Shown one piece after another: positions 1 to 8,126 of a stretch of DNA of 33,210 nt. Source of the DNA: Rhodoferax sp. UBA4409 (GTDB lineage Bacteria > Pseudomonadota > Gammaproteobacteria > Burkholderiales > Burkholderiaceae_C); the NCBI GenBank assembly GCA_002390825.1, contig DGQR01000129.1:1-33210 (forward strand), in the 5' to 3' direction. The notes beneath the pieces were generated by a model, which did not search any database, was not told where the DNA came from, and saw nothing but the letters and a program-made list of their open reading frames with translations. Positions within the stretch are counted from its first letter, which is position 1, and each line of letters starts with the position of its first letter. The translations under genes and the position numbers were made by a program.

Positions 1-720
1 GTACAGGGTGTAGCTGGGGTGGGCAGAATCCAGCCAGACACACGGAACTTGGGTTTCCAAGTGGGCTTGGCGCAACTCAGCCCACAAGTGATCCCGCCCG
101 GCAACCAGCTGCATTGGGGCCAGCTTGCGGTCCACCATCAGTACCGCGGCTGGCTTGTGGCTGGAGGTGGCAATCGCCTCATCAAGTAGGGGCTTGTACT
201 CCACCACTTTGCCGCCGCGTGAGCCGGCGTCTGCACTCACGATCACCACCGGTGAAGCGTCTTCAATGCGTGAAGCGAGCGAGCCTGCAGCAAAGCCGCC
301 AAACACCACCGTGTGGATCGCACCAATCCGGGCACACGCCAACATGGCAAACGATGCCTCGGCAATCATGGGCATGTAGATCAGAACCCGGTCCCCCTGC
401 TTGACGCCCAAGGCTTGCAATGCGGCGGCCATGCGCTGCACTTCCGCATGCAGTTGCGCAAACGAGTACACCTGCTCGGTATTAGTTTCGGTAGAGACGG
501 CAATCAACGCAGGCTGGTCCGGGCGGGTTATCAGGTGCCGGTCGACCGCGTTGTGGCAAAGATTGGTGGTTCCGCCGACAAACCATTTGGCGAAAGGGGG
601 CCGGCTGTAGTCGCACACTTGGGTGGGCTGGGTGCGCCAGTCGATCATCCCGGCTTGTTCAGACCAAAAGCCATCGCGGTCATCGATGGAACGGCGGTAA
701 AAGTCGGCGTAGCCTGTCAT
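1..720 (-). CDS. prpE: Propionyl-CoA synthetase (propionate-CoA ligase), N-terminal part, cut by window edge
   Basis: An open minus-strand frame runs from an ATG at 718-720 to the window edge, giving 240 residues with no stop. The start is supported by a GGAG Shine-Dalgarno sequence seven bases upstream. The translation begins MTGYADFYRRSIDDRDGFW and contains the acetyl-CoA-synthetase N-terminal domain and the start of the AMP-binding domain. The stretch SADAGSRGGKVVEYKPLLDE is typical of PrpE rather than Acs. The family activates propionate with ATP and CoA to propionyl-CoA in the cytoplasm, often feeding the methylcitrate cycle. Full-length members are about 630 residues, so the adenylate-binding core and the C-terminal lysine are outside the window. 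An acetyl-CoA synthetase is the alternative; the N-terminal sequence argues for PrpE. Confidence 0.88.
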   Translation of the reverse strand, partial: MTGYADFYRRSIDDRDGFWSEQAGMIDWRTQPTQVCDYSRPPFAKWFVGGTTNLCHNAVDRHLITRPDQPALIAVSTETNTEQVYSFAQLHAEVQRMAAALQALGVKQGDRVLIYMPMIAEASFAMLACARIGAIHTVVFGGFAAGSLASRIEDASPVVIVSADAGSRGGKVVEYKPLLDEAIATSSHKPAAVLMVDRKLAPMQLVAGRDHLWAELRQAHLETQVPCVWLDSAHPSYTLY

Positions 721-738
721 TGTTTGTCTCCAGTCGGG

Positions 739-766
739 TCCATAAAACTGAATTCATAATTATGGA
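739..766. promoter_or_regulatory. AT-rich inverted repeat upstream of prpE
   Basis: TCCATAA (739-745) and TTATGGA (760-766) are perfect 7-base arms around a 14-base spacer. The inner sequence includes the palindrome CATAATTATG (755-764). It lies 19 bases upstream of the prpE start, in an AT-rich patch within G+C-rich DNA, so an operator or promoter element is plausible. I found no convincing -35 and -10 pair. Confidence 0.3.
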
Positions 767-830
767 TAAGCAACTTGCGGCAAGCTGACTCCGGTTCCGC
801 CCAAGCCCCGCCAGTCGTGTGGCCATAAAA

Positions 831-861
831 AAAGGCGGCCCACGCTGGTGGGTCCGCCTTT
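831..861 (-). terminator. Rho-independent terminator of the isochorismatase-like gene
   Basis: Arms 831-838 (AAAGGCGG) and 854-861 (CCGCCTTT), extended by CCCAC/GTGGG, form a strong stem with a four-base loop. On the minus strand the stem is followed by a run of T (the A tract at 827-833). It sits just after the stop of the minus-strand hydrolase at 893. Confidence 0.85.
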
Positions 862-892
862 GCCGGGCATCAAGAGCGCTGTGCTGCGCCCG

Positions 893-1501
893 TTACTTGA
901 TCAGCGCTTGCGCCTCTTTGAATACCGGGTGCTCCGCCGTGCGAATCCATTCAAAGACCACCATCTCGGTGGTTACCAGTTCAGCACCGGCACCGGCCAG
1001 CCGGTCAAAGGCGGCGTCACGATTACGCTCGGTGCGTGAGCTGCAGGCATCGGTCACCACCCACACTTCAAACTCGTCTTCCAGCAGATCGAGCGCGGTT
1101 TGCATCAAACACACATGGGCTTCACAACCGGCAATCACAATGGCACCGCGCTCAGATGCCGGCGGCTTCTGCAAATGCTTGGGCAAGCTGCGGGCGTTGC
1201 CCTGCACCGGCTTGGCCGGTGGGCGCAACCATTCGCCCAAGCCTTCTTCAATCGCGCTGAACTGCATTTTGTTCAGCACCTTGGCGCGCGCTTCGGCCAG
1301 CGCGGCCGCCAAATCCGGCACCGTATGACCCAGGCCGCCCGGGTTTTGCTCTGTACAAAAAGCAGGCACTTCCATCAAAGCCGCCAGCTTGGCCAAACGC
1401 ACCGCATTGCCCAGCACCAATTCAGATTCAAACATGGCGGGCATCAAACGCGCCTGGTAGTCCACCAGCACCAACTGGCTTGTGTCGACATCCATCAACA
1501 T
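893..1501 (-). CDS. Isochorismatase-family cysteine hydrolase (ISOC-like)
   Basis: This 202-residue cytoplasmic protein has the isochorismatase-like fold signature. The catalytic triad can be read as Asp14 (LVLVDYQ), Lys78 (VLNKMQF) and nucleophile Cys131 in GCEAHVCLMQT, the ISOC1/ISOC2-type nucleophile motif. Family members hydrolyse amides or vinyl ethers, but the substrate here cannot be deduced. Compared with the family there seems to be extra sequence around residues 90-116 (proline- and lysine-rich) before the core strand with the nucleophile. The ATG at 1499-1501 was chosen because AAGGA lies eight bases upstream; the frame is open further upstream, but that part does not resemble the family and overlaps the divergent NlpC gene. 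A strong terminator follows the stop. Confidence 0.85.
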   Translation of the reverse strand: MLMDVDTSQLVLVDYQARLMPAMFESELVLGNAVRLAKLAALMEVPAFCTEQNPGGLGHTVPDLAAALAEARAKVLNKMQFSAIEEGLGEWLRPPAKPVQGNARSLPKHLQKPPASERGAIVIAGCEAHVCLMQTALDLLEDEFEVWVVTDACSSRTERNRDAAFDRLAGAGAELVTTEMVVFEWIRTAEHPVFKEAQALIK

Positions 1502-1634
1502 AGCGAAATCCTTCTCAAAAAACGTAGCGCGAGCATAACCTCCCGAGCGCTCAGGGCCTCCGGGTTGTCCCGCCCTACACAGAATATCCAAGCGAATCAA
1601 TGCGTTAGAGGTGAAATCAAATGTATCTGACCGC

Positions 1635-1663
1635 TTGACACACTGGCCCTCCCCCACTAGAGT
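1635..1663 (+). promoter_or_regulatory. Probable sigma-70 promoter of the NlpC/P60 gene
   Basis: TTGACA (1635-1640) and TAGAGT (1658-1663) are separated by exactly 17 bases. The -35 box is a consensus match and the -10 box matches at four of six positions. The ATG at 1670 lies where transcription would be expected to begin, so the transcript could be leaderless. No Shine-Dalgarno sequence precedes that ATG. Confidence 0.5.
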
Positions 1664-1669
1664 GCGCCG

Positions 1670-2206
1670 ATGCGTTTTTTCCTTGCCTGTGCCCTGATGC
1701 TCACTTTGAGCGTCGCCCACGCCCAACAATCCCCTGCCCCCAGCGATGACATGTCCCGCTTGTTGGCGGAGCGCGGCTTGCTGTCCCGGATTGGTGATGT
1801 CGGCAACAAAGTTGGTAACCGCGCTACCGAACTGGTGATGAACTCGATGGCGTTTCTGGGTGTGCCCTACAAACGCGGCGGCACCGAGGCCGACATCGGT
1901 TTTGATTGCAGCGGCTTTGTGCGCGCCATCTACCAGCAAACTGCCGGACTGCTGCTGCCACGCCAGGCCTCTGAACAAGCTGCGGCCACTCAAAAAATTG
2001 ATAAACACGAGTTGCAACCCGGCGATTTGGTGTTCTTCAACACCATGCGCCGTACCTTCAGCCACGTCGGCATCTATGTCGGCAACGGCAAATTCATCCA
2101 CGCTCCCAAGCCAGGCGCCGAAGTGCGGGTGGAAGACATGGGTATCAGCTATTGGGCCAAGCGCTTTGACGGCGCACGTCGGGTCAACACCGAACAGCAG
2201 CCCTGA
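1670..2206 (+). CDS. Exported NlpC/P60 (C40) cell-wall peptidase
   Basis: This 178-residue protein starts with a clear Sec signal peptide (about residues 1-18, ending SVAHA). The C-terminal NlpC/P60 domain, about residues 55-170, carries the catalytic residues: Cys80 in FDCSGFV, His132 in FSHVGIYVG and His144 in KFIHAP. The family cleaves peptidoglycan stem peptides, commonly between D-Glu and the diamino acid, in the periplasm. The segment between signal peptide and domain is short and has no LysM or SH3 module, so it is a minimal enzyme. It is divergent from the isochorismatase-like gene and followed by alkB 97 bases downstream. The ATG lies directly after a promoter-like sequence and lacks a Shine-Dalgarno sequence. 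Confidence 0.9.
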   Translation: MRFFLACALMLTLSVAHAQQSPAPSDDMSRLLAERGLLSRIGDVGNKVGNRATELVMNSMAFLGVPYKRGGTEADIGFDCSGFVRAIYQQTAGLLLPRQASEQAAATQKIDKHELQPGDLVFFNTMRRTFSHVGIYVGNGKFIHAPKPGAEVRVEDMGISYWAKRFDGARRVNTEQQP

Positions 2207-2302
2207 AACGCTGGCAGCTGGACACGCGTGGCACCTGCCGCGCAACCAGCCCAGCCCTGAAACACCAAGTCGCCACATCGGCGCACCTTGGCCGGGTTCA
2301 CC

Positions 2303-2956
2303 ATGAACCTCGATCTATTTGGCGACTCGTCGCCCACCCCTGCACCGCTCCACATGCTTTGCTCAGGCGCTTACGCCTTGGCCGGCATGGCCGTTGCGGA
2401 CGCTCCTGCGCTCTGGGCGGAGATACAACGCATCACCCAGATCAGCCCGTGGCGGCACCTCAGCACGCCGGGCGGGCTTCGTATGTCGGTAGCCATGAGC
2501 AATTGCGGACCTTGGGGATGGGTGAGCGATGCAGTGGGCTATCGATACCAGCGGCTTGACCCGCTCACTGGCGCTCCTTGGCCGGCCATGCCGCCAACCT
2601 TCAAAACCCTGGCAAACCGCATGGCAGCGCTTGCCGGCTACCCCGGTTTTGAGGCAGATGCGTGTTTGATCAACCGCTATGCGCCCGGTGCCCGCATGAC
2701 CCTGCACCAGGACAAAAACGAGGTGGATTACGGGGCGCCCATCGTGTCGGTGTCGCTGGGTCTTCCGGCCGTGTTCGAGTTGGGCGGGCTGGAGCGGGGG
2801 GAGCCGGTGCAAACCGTGCTGTTGCACCACGGCGATGTGCTGGTCTGGGGTGGCCCTGCCCGGCTGCGCTACCACGGAGTGCGCGCTGTGCCGCAAGGCA
2901 ACCACCCCGTGACGGGCGCTTGCCGCATCAACCTGACGTTTCGCCAAGCGGCCTAG
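2303..2956 (+). CDS. alkB: DNA oxidative demethylase AlkB
   Basis: This 217-residue protein is collinear with E. coli AlkB (216 residues). The Fe(II) ligands are visible as His135 and Asp137 (TLHQDKNE) and His191 (RLRYHGV). The 2-oxoglutarate-binding arginines are Arg208 and Arg214 in CRINLTFRQ. All are shifted by four from the E. coli numbering. The enzyme removes 1-methyladenine and 3-methylcytosine lesions by oxidative demethylation in the cytoplasm. A TTG at 2288 could extend the frame by five codons, but the ATG at 2303 gives the family-like N-terminus MNLDLFG. There is no adjacent ada gene, so any adaptive-response control is not evident here. Confidence 0.93.
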   Translation: MNLDLFGDSSPTPAPLHMLCSGAYALAGMAVADAPALWAEIQRITQISPWRHLSTPGGLRMSVAMSNCGPWGWVSDAVGYRYQRLDPLTGAPWPAMPPTFKTLANRMAALAGYPGFEADACLINRYAPGARMTLHQDKNEVDYGAPIVSVSLGLPAVFELGGLERGEPVQTVLLHHGDVLVWGGPARLRYHGVRAVPQGNHPVTGACRINLTFRQAA

Positions 2957-3104
2957 GGTCAACCCCCATCGGGTTTGGAGTAGCGGCTCAAAACTGCACT
3001 CCAGCGACAGCGGGCCCCTGCACTTGCCCCCACAATGCCTGCTGCCAAAGCGCAGCGCCACACAATAAGCGCACGCGCCCCACTCTATTGCCAGGAGCCA
3101 CCGC

Positions 3105-4541
3105 ATGAGCCAAGCCAATCAAGACGCCGACCCGCAACTGATGCAAACCACCTTCGAGGCTCAGCGGGCCACAGCGCTGGCCTGGCGCCAGTCCACCGCG
3201 GCCGAGCGCATTGAACGCCTGGAGCGGCTGCGCACCAGCCTGCTGGCGCACAAAGAGGCGCTCTACGAAGCCTTTGCCGCCGACTTTCACAAACCCCGCT
3301 TTGAAGTGGACGGCACCGAAATCGTGCCCAGCCTGGACGAAATTCGCCACAACATCAAATGCCTGAAAGGCTGGATGCGCCCTACCCGCATTCGCGCCAC
3401 CGAACTCACCATGGGCAACAGCGCCCATGTGCAGTACCAGCCCCGCGGCCGTTGCCTGATCATCGCGCCCTGGAACTACCCCCTGTACCTGATGCTCAGC
3501 CCGCTTGTGTCCGCCTTGGCGGCAGGCAACACCGCCATCCTCAAGCCGTCGGAGATGGCGCCGCGCGTGGCCCAGGTGCTGGCCAGCATCGTGGCCAAGG
3601 CCTTCCCGGCGCAGGAAGTGGCCTTGTTTGAAGGGGCACTGGCCACCTCGCAGGCCCTGCTGGCCATGCCGTTTGACCACATATTCTTCACCGGCTCGCC
3701 CGCCGTGGGCAAGGTGGTCATGGCCGCTGCGGCGAAACACCTGACCAGCGTGACCCTGGAACTGGGCGGCAAGTCCCCCACCATCGTGGACGAGACCGCC
3801 GACCTGCAAAAGGCAGCTGAAACCATCATGTGGGGCAAGTTTGTCAACGCCGGCCAGACCTGCGTGGCGCCAGACTACCTGTATGTGCACGCCTCGGTGC
3901 GCGATGCATTTGTGGCTGCTTGCCAGGCCGTCATTAAGGCCCGCTATGGCGACAGCGCCCAGAGCCAGCGCAGCAACGCGGACTTCACCCACATCATCAA
4001 CCAGCGCCACACCCAGCGCATTGAAGGCCTGCTCAAAGACGCTACGTCGCGCGGCGCACGGGTGCTGAGTGGCGGCGAGGTGGACACCGCCGGCAACTAC
4101 ATCGCCCCTACGTTGGTCGACAACGTGCCCATGGACTCCACCCTGATGCAGGAGGAAATCTTCGGCCCGGTGCTGCCTATCATTCCCTATACCGACCTGC
4201 AACAGGTCATCACCTCTATCAACGCCGACCAGAAGCCGCTGGCCCTGTATATCTGGAGCAGCAACCAGAGCAACATCGACACCGTACTCACCAACACCAG
4301 CTCCGGCGGCGCCTGCGTGAACCACTGCGTGCTGCATGTGGCCCACGGCAACCTGCCTTTCGGCGGGGTCAACAACTCCGGCATCGGCAGCTCGCATGGC
4401 ATTTACGGCTTCAAGGCCTTCTCGCACGAGCGTGCGGTGCTCAAAGGCGGCTGGCTGCCCAGCATCCGCATGTTCTTCCCGCCTTACACAGCAGGCCGCA
4501 CCAAGCTGCTGAACATCTTGGTGAAGTGGGTCAGCCGCTAA
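3105..4541 (+). CDS. NAD(P)-dependent aldehyde dehydrogenase, class 3-like
   Basis: This 478-residue cytoplasmic ALDH has the cofactor-binding region APWNYPLYLM (121-130), the FTGSPAVGK turn (195-203), the general base Glu219 in LELGGKSP and the nucleophile Cys253 in NAGQTCVAPDY. The short N-terminus and the C-terminus (PPYTAGRTKLL) resemble ALDH3, fatty aldehyde and coniferyl aldehyde dehydrogenases rather than the 500-residue ALDH1/betaine type. It oxidises an aldehyde to its acid; the substrate is unknown. An aromatic aldehyde is possible because vanAB lies about 4 kb downstream, but that link is inference. AGGAG at 3093-3097 precedes the ATG by seven bases. The gene after it starts 36 bases downstream and could be cotranscribed. 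Confidence 0.88.
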   Translation: MSQANQDADPQLMQTTFEAQRATALAWRQSTAAERIERLERLRTSLLAHKEALYEAFAADFHKPRFEVDGTEIVPSLDEIRHNIKCLKGWMRPTRIRATELTMGNSAHVQYQPRGRCLIIAPWNYPLYLMLSPLVSALAAGNTAILKPSEMAPRVAQVLASIVAKAFPAQEVALFEGALATSQALLAMPFDHIFFTGSPAVGKVVMAAAAKHLTSVTLELGGKSPTIVDETADLQKAAETIMWGKFVNAGQTCVAPDYLYVHASVRDAFVAACQAVIKARYGDSAQSQRSNADFTHIINQRHTQRIEGLLKDATSRGARVLSGGEVDTAGNYIAPTLVDNVPMDSTLMQEEIFGPVLPIIPYTDLQQVITSINADQKPLALYIWSSNQSNIDTVLTNTSSGGACVNHCVLHVAHGNLPFGGVNNSGIGSSHGIYGFKAFSHERAVLKGGWLPSIRMFFPPYTAGRTKLLNILVKWVSR

Positions 4542-4577
4542 CGCTCTAGCTATGCGCCGGGGTGGTATCGTGCGGCG

Positions 4578-5285
4578 ATGAAAACACAGATAGACCACCT
4601 CGTCGTTGCAGCCCACACCCTGGAGCAGGGTGTGCAATGGTGCGAAGCCATGCTCGGCATCACCCCGGAAGCCGGCGGCGAACACAGCCAGTTCGGCACC
4701 CACAACAAGCTCTTCAAGATCGCCACGCCTGCCCACCCGCTGGCGTATTTCGAGATCATTGCCATCAACCCCGGCGCCAAAGGCCCGGCCAACCCCAACG
4801 CCAAACGCTGGTTTGACCTGGACAACCCCGAGCTGCGTGCCGCAGTGGCCCAAGAACCGCGCTTGGTGCACTTCGTGGCCGGCACCGACGAGATGCTGCC
4901 CGCCCGCATCGCACTCAAGGGCCTGGGCATCGACCGCGGCCCGGCCATGCCCGCCAGCCGCCATTCGCGCAAAGGGGTGCTGCACTGGCAAATCACCGTG
5001 CGGGAAGACGGCTACCGCCTGTTTGAAGGCTGCCTGCCCACACTCATTCAATGGGGTAAACCGGACGACGCAGAACCTCTGCGCCTGCACCCGCGTAACA
5101 GCCTGCCGCGCAGCCGCGTCAGCCTGGACAGCATCGCGGTAAGCCACCCAAGTGCGGCCAAACTGCAAGCCGCTTATACGGCCATCGGTCTGGAAGGCGT
5201 GGCCATCTCGGAAGGCCCGGCCAACCTGAGCGCCACACTCAAGACGCCCAAGGGCCTGGTCACACTGCAAAGCATGGGCCTTTAA
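4578..5285 (+). CDS. VOC-superfamily protein (Glyoxalase_3-like domain)
   Basis: This 235-residue protein begins MKTQIDHLVVAAHTLEQGVQW, the first beta-alpha-beta unit of a glyoxalase-like domain. HNKLFKI and AYFEIIAINP follow as further strands. The pattern fits the Glyoxalase_3 group of the vicinal-oxygen-chelate superfamily, whose members are mostly uncharacterised. His7 and Glu in the YFEI strand are candidate metal ligands. The second half (about 100-235) diverges from the first and I cannot assign its residues. The gene follows the aldehyde dehydrogenase by 36 bases on the same strand, consistent with one transcript. No reaction can be claimed. Confidence 0.78.
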   Translation: MKTQIDHLVVAAHTLEQGVQWCEAMLGITPEAGGEHSQFGTHNKLFKIATPAHPLAYFEIIAINPGAKGPANPNAKRWFDLDNPELRAAVAQEPRLVHFVAGTDEMLPARIALKGLGIDRGPAMPASRHSRKGVLHWQITVREDGYRLFEGCLPTLIQWGKPDDAEPLRLHPRNSLPRSRVSLDSIAVSHPSAAKLQAAYTAIGLEGVAISEGPANLSATLKTPKGLVTLQSMGL

Positions 5286-5316
5286 CCTGCGGGTGTTGAC
5301 GGAGATATGCTCTTCT

Positions 5317-5358
5317 TTTGATAGCTGCTCGCGCACATTCCACCAGCGCCAGCAGCCA
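5317..5358 (-). repeat. Dispersed intergenic repeat, copy A (inverted)
   Basis: Read on the minus strand this matches copies B (7984-8034) and C (10846-10896), with the shared core GGAATRTGCGCGAGCAGCTA-like. It fills the gap between the VOC gene and the helicase and ends eight bases before the helicase ATG. Confidence 0.75.
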
Positions 5359-5366
5359 TTTTGACC

Positions 5367-7970
5367 ATGAATCGCAAGCGCACACCGCCTCTGCCTGCCG
5401 ACCCAAGCCCCCCAGAGCCCGACGCTGATGGCGCCGTCATCGGCCAGTTCCGCCCGCGCATCACGCTGATGACGCTGGGCCGGGGCGAAGGGCTGCTGGG
5501 CCTCAAGCCCCAGGGCAAGTTGGGGCCGCGTGGCGACAGCGTGACGCTGGCGCAGTTCGACTGGACCTACCGCACCCCGGCCGGCGACCGCTGGGAGACA
5601 CCCGCCCCCAGCTCCATCCTCAACAGCCGCCCGGCGGAGTTTGAAGAGCTGTTCGACACCGGCGGCCCGCTGGTGCGCCTGCAGCGCAACCTGGTGGCCG
5701 AGGCCGACGCCATGGACGCCGTGTGGGACCTGGGCTTTGTGCCGCTGGCAGACGCCACCTTCCAGTGGCGCAGCCAGAAGCAGCGCCCGCATCTGGGCAG
5801 CGTGTGGACGCTGCCGCAGGAAGAGCATTTTGGCGACTTCTGGGCCGACCAGGTGCCCCAACTCCAAGCGCAGGACTGGACGGTGGTAGTGCAACCCGGC
5901 TTTGCGCACGAGAGCGTGCCTGTGGAGCGCTGGAAGCTCATCCTCAGTCCCGACACCGGCGAGGTGCTGGGCAAAGAGCTGGACAGCCCTTTGGTGAAAC
6001 CCGCACGCGGCGTTGAAAAGCTGGCCCTGCCGGGGCGCGAAGGCGAATGGCTGCTCAGCCTGGGCATAGAGATTGACGGGGAGACGCTGGACCTTGCCCC
6101 CATGCTGGCCAACCTCATCAAGCGCGACCCGCGCTGGCTGATCCGCAGCCACCTTGACACCTTGGACAACCTGGCGACCGTGTCGCTGCGGGCGCCGGGC
6201 GGCAAGCGCATAGATGCCGAGGCCGGCCCGCTCAAAGCCATCGTCGGCGCCATGGTGGATTTGCTGACCGACCCGCAGCGCATGGCGCCCAAGGGCCCCA
6301 TTCAGCTGGGCGCGTGGGAAGCCCGCCGCATCAACACCCTGCGCGCCAGTTTGCTGGACGCCTCGCGCATGGGCGCCCACCAAGGCTGGCAACTGGAAGG
6401 CGATGTGGGCCTGGCAGCGCTGGCAAAACGCCTGCACACCATAGGCCAGCCCCGGCCGGTGTCGGCGCCTGCCGGTTTGCAAGTCCAGCTGCGCGCTTAC
6501 CAGATGGAAGGCTTGGCCTGGCTGCAATACCTGCGCGCGCAGCACCTGGGCGGCATCTTGGCCGACGACATGGGCTTGGGCAAAACCGCCCAGGCGCTGG
6601 CCCATGTGCTGCTTGAGAAGCAGGCCGGCCGGCTAGACCGCCCGGTGCTGGTGGTGCTGCCGACCTCGCTGCTGTTCAACTGGCAGGCCGAGGCCAAGCG
6701 CATGGCGCCGGACTTGCGGGTGCTGAACCTGCATGGCCCGGACCGAGCCGCGCTGTTTGAGGCCATGCCCGCGCACGACCTCGTGCTCACCACCTACCCG
6801 CTGCTGTGGCGCGACATCGATGCGCTGGCAGCGCAGCCGTTTCATCTGGTCATTCTGGATGAGGCGCAAATGGTCAAAAACGCGGCCAGCCGCAGCGCCC
6901 GCGCCCTGCGCCAGCTGCAAAGCCGCCACCGCCTGTGCCTGACCGGCACCCCGCTGGAAAACCACCTGGGCGAACTCTGGGCCCAGTTCGACTGGCTGAT
7001 GCCCGGCTTTCTGGGCGACCAGCGCAGCTTTGCCGCCCGCTGGCGCAAGCCGATTGAAGAGAGCGGCGAAACGGTGCGCGCCGCCCTGCTCGCCCAGCGC
7101 GTGCGCCCCTTTATCCTGCGCCGCCGCAAGCAAGACGTGGCCACCGAGCTGCCGCCACGCACCGAAGTCATTCAGCGCGTGCAACTGCAGGGCCGCCAGC
7201 GCGAGCTATACGAAAGCGTGCGCGTGGCAGCCGACAAACAGGTGCGCCGCGTGCTGCAACGCCAGAACTTTGCCGGGGCACAGATCAGCATCCTCGATGC
7301 ACTGCTCAAGCTGCGGCAGGTGTGTTGCGACCCGTTCCTGGTCAAGGGTAGTGAGATTGGGCCCGAGATGGAACGCGCCAAACTGCACGCGCTCACAGAC
7401 CTTTTGGTACCGCTGGTCGATGAAGGCCGCCGCGTGCTGGTGTTCTCGCAGTTCACCGAGCTGCTGGAGCTGATTGCCGATGCACTCTCGGCACTGCGCC
7501 TGCCCTTTTTGAGCCTGACCGGCAACACCCGCCCCGCCCAGCGCGGCGAAGTCGTGAAGCGCTTTCAGAACTTGGAGGTGCCAGTTCTGCTGGTCAGCCT
7601 GAAAGCAGGAGGTGTGGGCCTGAACCTTACCGCTGCCGACACGGTCATACACATGGACCCATGGTGGAACCCGGCGGTGGAAGAACAAGCCACCGCCCGC
7701 GCCCACCGCATCGGCCAGGACCAGCCGGTGTTCGTCTACAAGCTGGTGGTCGAAGGCAGCATCGAAGAACGCATGCTGGAACTGCAGGCCCGCAAACTCG
7801 CCCTGTCTGAGAGCGTGCTCGGCCACGACGCCGAAGGCGCCGCCAAGTTTGACGAGGCCGATTTGCAAGCGCTGCTGGCGCCGCTGGGCGCGCTCATGGC
7901 GCAAGGCCAAACACCGGAAGAAGCTGCGCGGCGCTGGGGGCGGACCGGGAGCCGGGTGGATAGCGTCTAG
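5367..7970 (+). CDS. SNF2/Rad54-family DEAD/DEAH-box helicase
   Basis: This 867-residue protein has a two-lobed SNF2 ATPase in its C-terminal 500 residues. Motif I is DDMGLGKTAQ (near residue 400), motif II is ILDEAQMVKN (DEAQ variant, near 495), motif III is LTGTPLENHLGELW, and the helicase C lobe has VLVFSQFTELLELI (near 690) and motifs V/VI in GGVGLNLTAAD and ARAHRIGQ. Such proteins translocate on double-stranded DNA and remodel protein-DNA complexes; their bacterial roles are mostly unknown. About 370 N-terminal residues precede the motor. I see no CxC/CxH SWIM zinc finger in them, which many bacterial SNF2 proteins have. A TTG two codons upstream (5361) is possible; the ATG at 5367 is preferred. 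Repeat copies lie just outside both ends of the gene. Confidence 0.9.
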   Translation: MNRKRTPPLPADPSPPEPDADGAVIGQFRPRITLMTLGRGEGLLGLKPQGKLGPRGDSVTLAQFDWTYRTPAGDRWETPAPSSILNSRPAEFEELFDTGGPLVRLQRNLVAEADAMDAVWDLGFVPLADATFQWRSQKQRPHLGSVWTLPQEEHFGDFWADQVPQLQAQDWTVVVQPGFAHESVPVERWKLILSPDTGEVLGKELDSPLVKPARGVEKLALPGREGEWLLSLGIEIDGETLDLAPMLANLIKRDPRWLIRSHLDTLDNLATVSLRAPGGKRIDAEAGPLKAIVGAMVDLLTDPQRMAPKGPIQLGAWEARRINTLRASLLDASRMGAHQGWQLEGDVGLAALAKRLHTIGQPRPVSAPAGLQVQLRAYQMEGLAWLQYLRAQHLGGILADDMGLGKTAQALAHVLLEKQAGRLDRPVLVVLPTSLLFNWQAEAKRMAPDLRVLNLHGPDRAALFEAMPAHDLVLTTYPLLWRDIDALAAQPFHLVILDEAQMVKNAASRSARALRQLQSRHRLCLTGTPLENHLGELWAQFDWLMPGFLGDQRSFAARWRKPIEESGETVRAALLAQRVRPFILRRRKQDVATELPPRTEVIQRVQLQGRQRELYESVRVAADKQVRRVLQRQNFAGAQISILDALLKLRQVCCDPFLVKGSEIGPEMERAKLHALTDLLVPLVDEGRRVLVFSQFTELLELIADALSALRLPFLSLTGNTRPAQRGEVVKRFQNLEVPVLLVSLKAGGVGLNLTAADTVIHMDPWWNPAVEEQATARAHRIGQDQPVFVYKLVVEGSIEERMLELQARKLALSESVLGHDAEGAAKFDEADLQALLAPLGALMAQGQTPEEAARRWGRTGSRVDSV

Positions 7971-7983
7971 GCGGCAGATTGGA

Positions 7984-8034
7984 CCCTAGCGCTCATGGAA
8001 TATGCGCGAGCAGCTACTGAAACCATAGCAACAT
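7984..8034 (+). repeat. Dispersed intergenic repeat, copy B
   Basis: This copy begins 13 bases after the helicase stop. By hand alignment it matches copy C at about 41 of 51 positions and copy A (reverse complement) over its first 37 bases. It contains GCTAC-7 bases-ATAGC, so a small hairpin is possible. An open frame crosses it, but the translation is just the repeat and is not credible protein. Confidence 0.78.
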
Positions 8035-8126
8035 ATCGGTTCGCAAAGCCCCATAAGCTCTACCAGCGCTATCGCGCTCCCCGACGACACTGCCGTATAG
8101 TCCTACACATTCATCCCGGCCCCGCC

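Noticed and set aside
1502..2278. Upstream extension of the isochorismatase-like gene to 461 residues
   Set aside because: The added part is antisense to the NlpC/P60 gene, unlike the family, and a good Shine-Dalgarno sequence precedes the internal ATG at 1501.
2988..6605. A 1205-codon open frame on the minus strand
   Set aside because: It is antisense to the aldehyde dehydrogenase, VOC and helicase genes, is rich in Gln, His, Ala and Gly as expected of a shadow frame in G+C-rich DNA, and resembles no protein family.
7995..8126. Upstream extension of the MarR protein by 44 residues
   Set aside because: The extra codons are read from intergenic repeat copy B, and the MarR domain is complete from the ATG at 8127.
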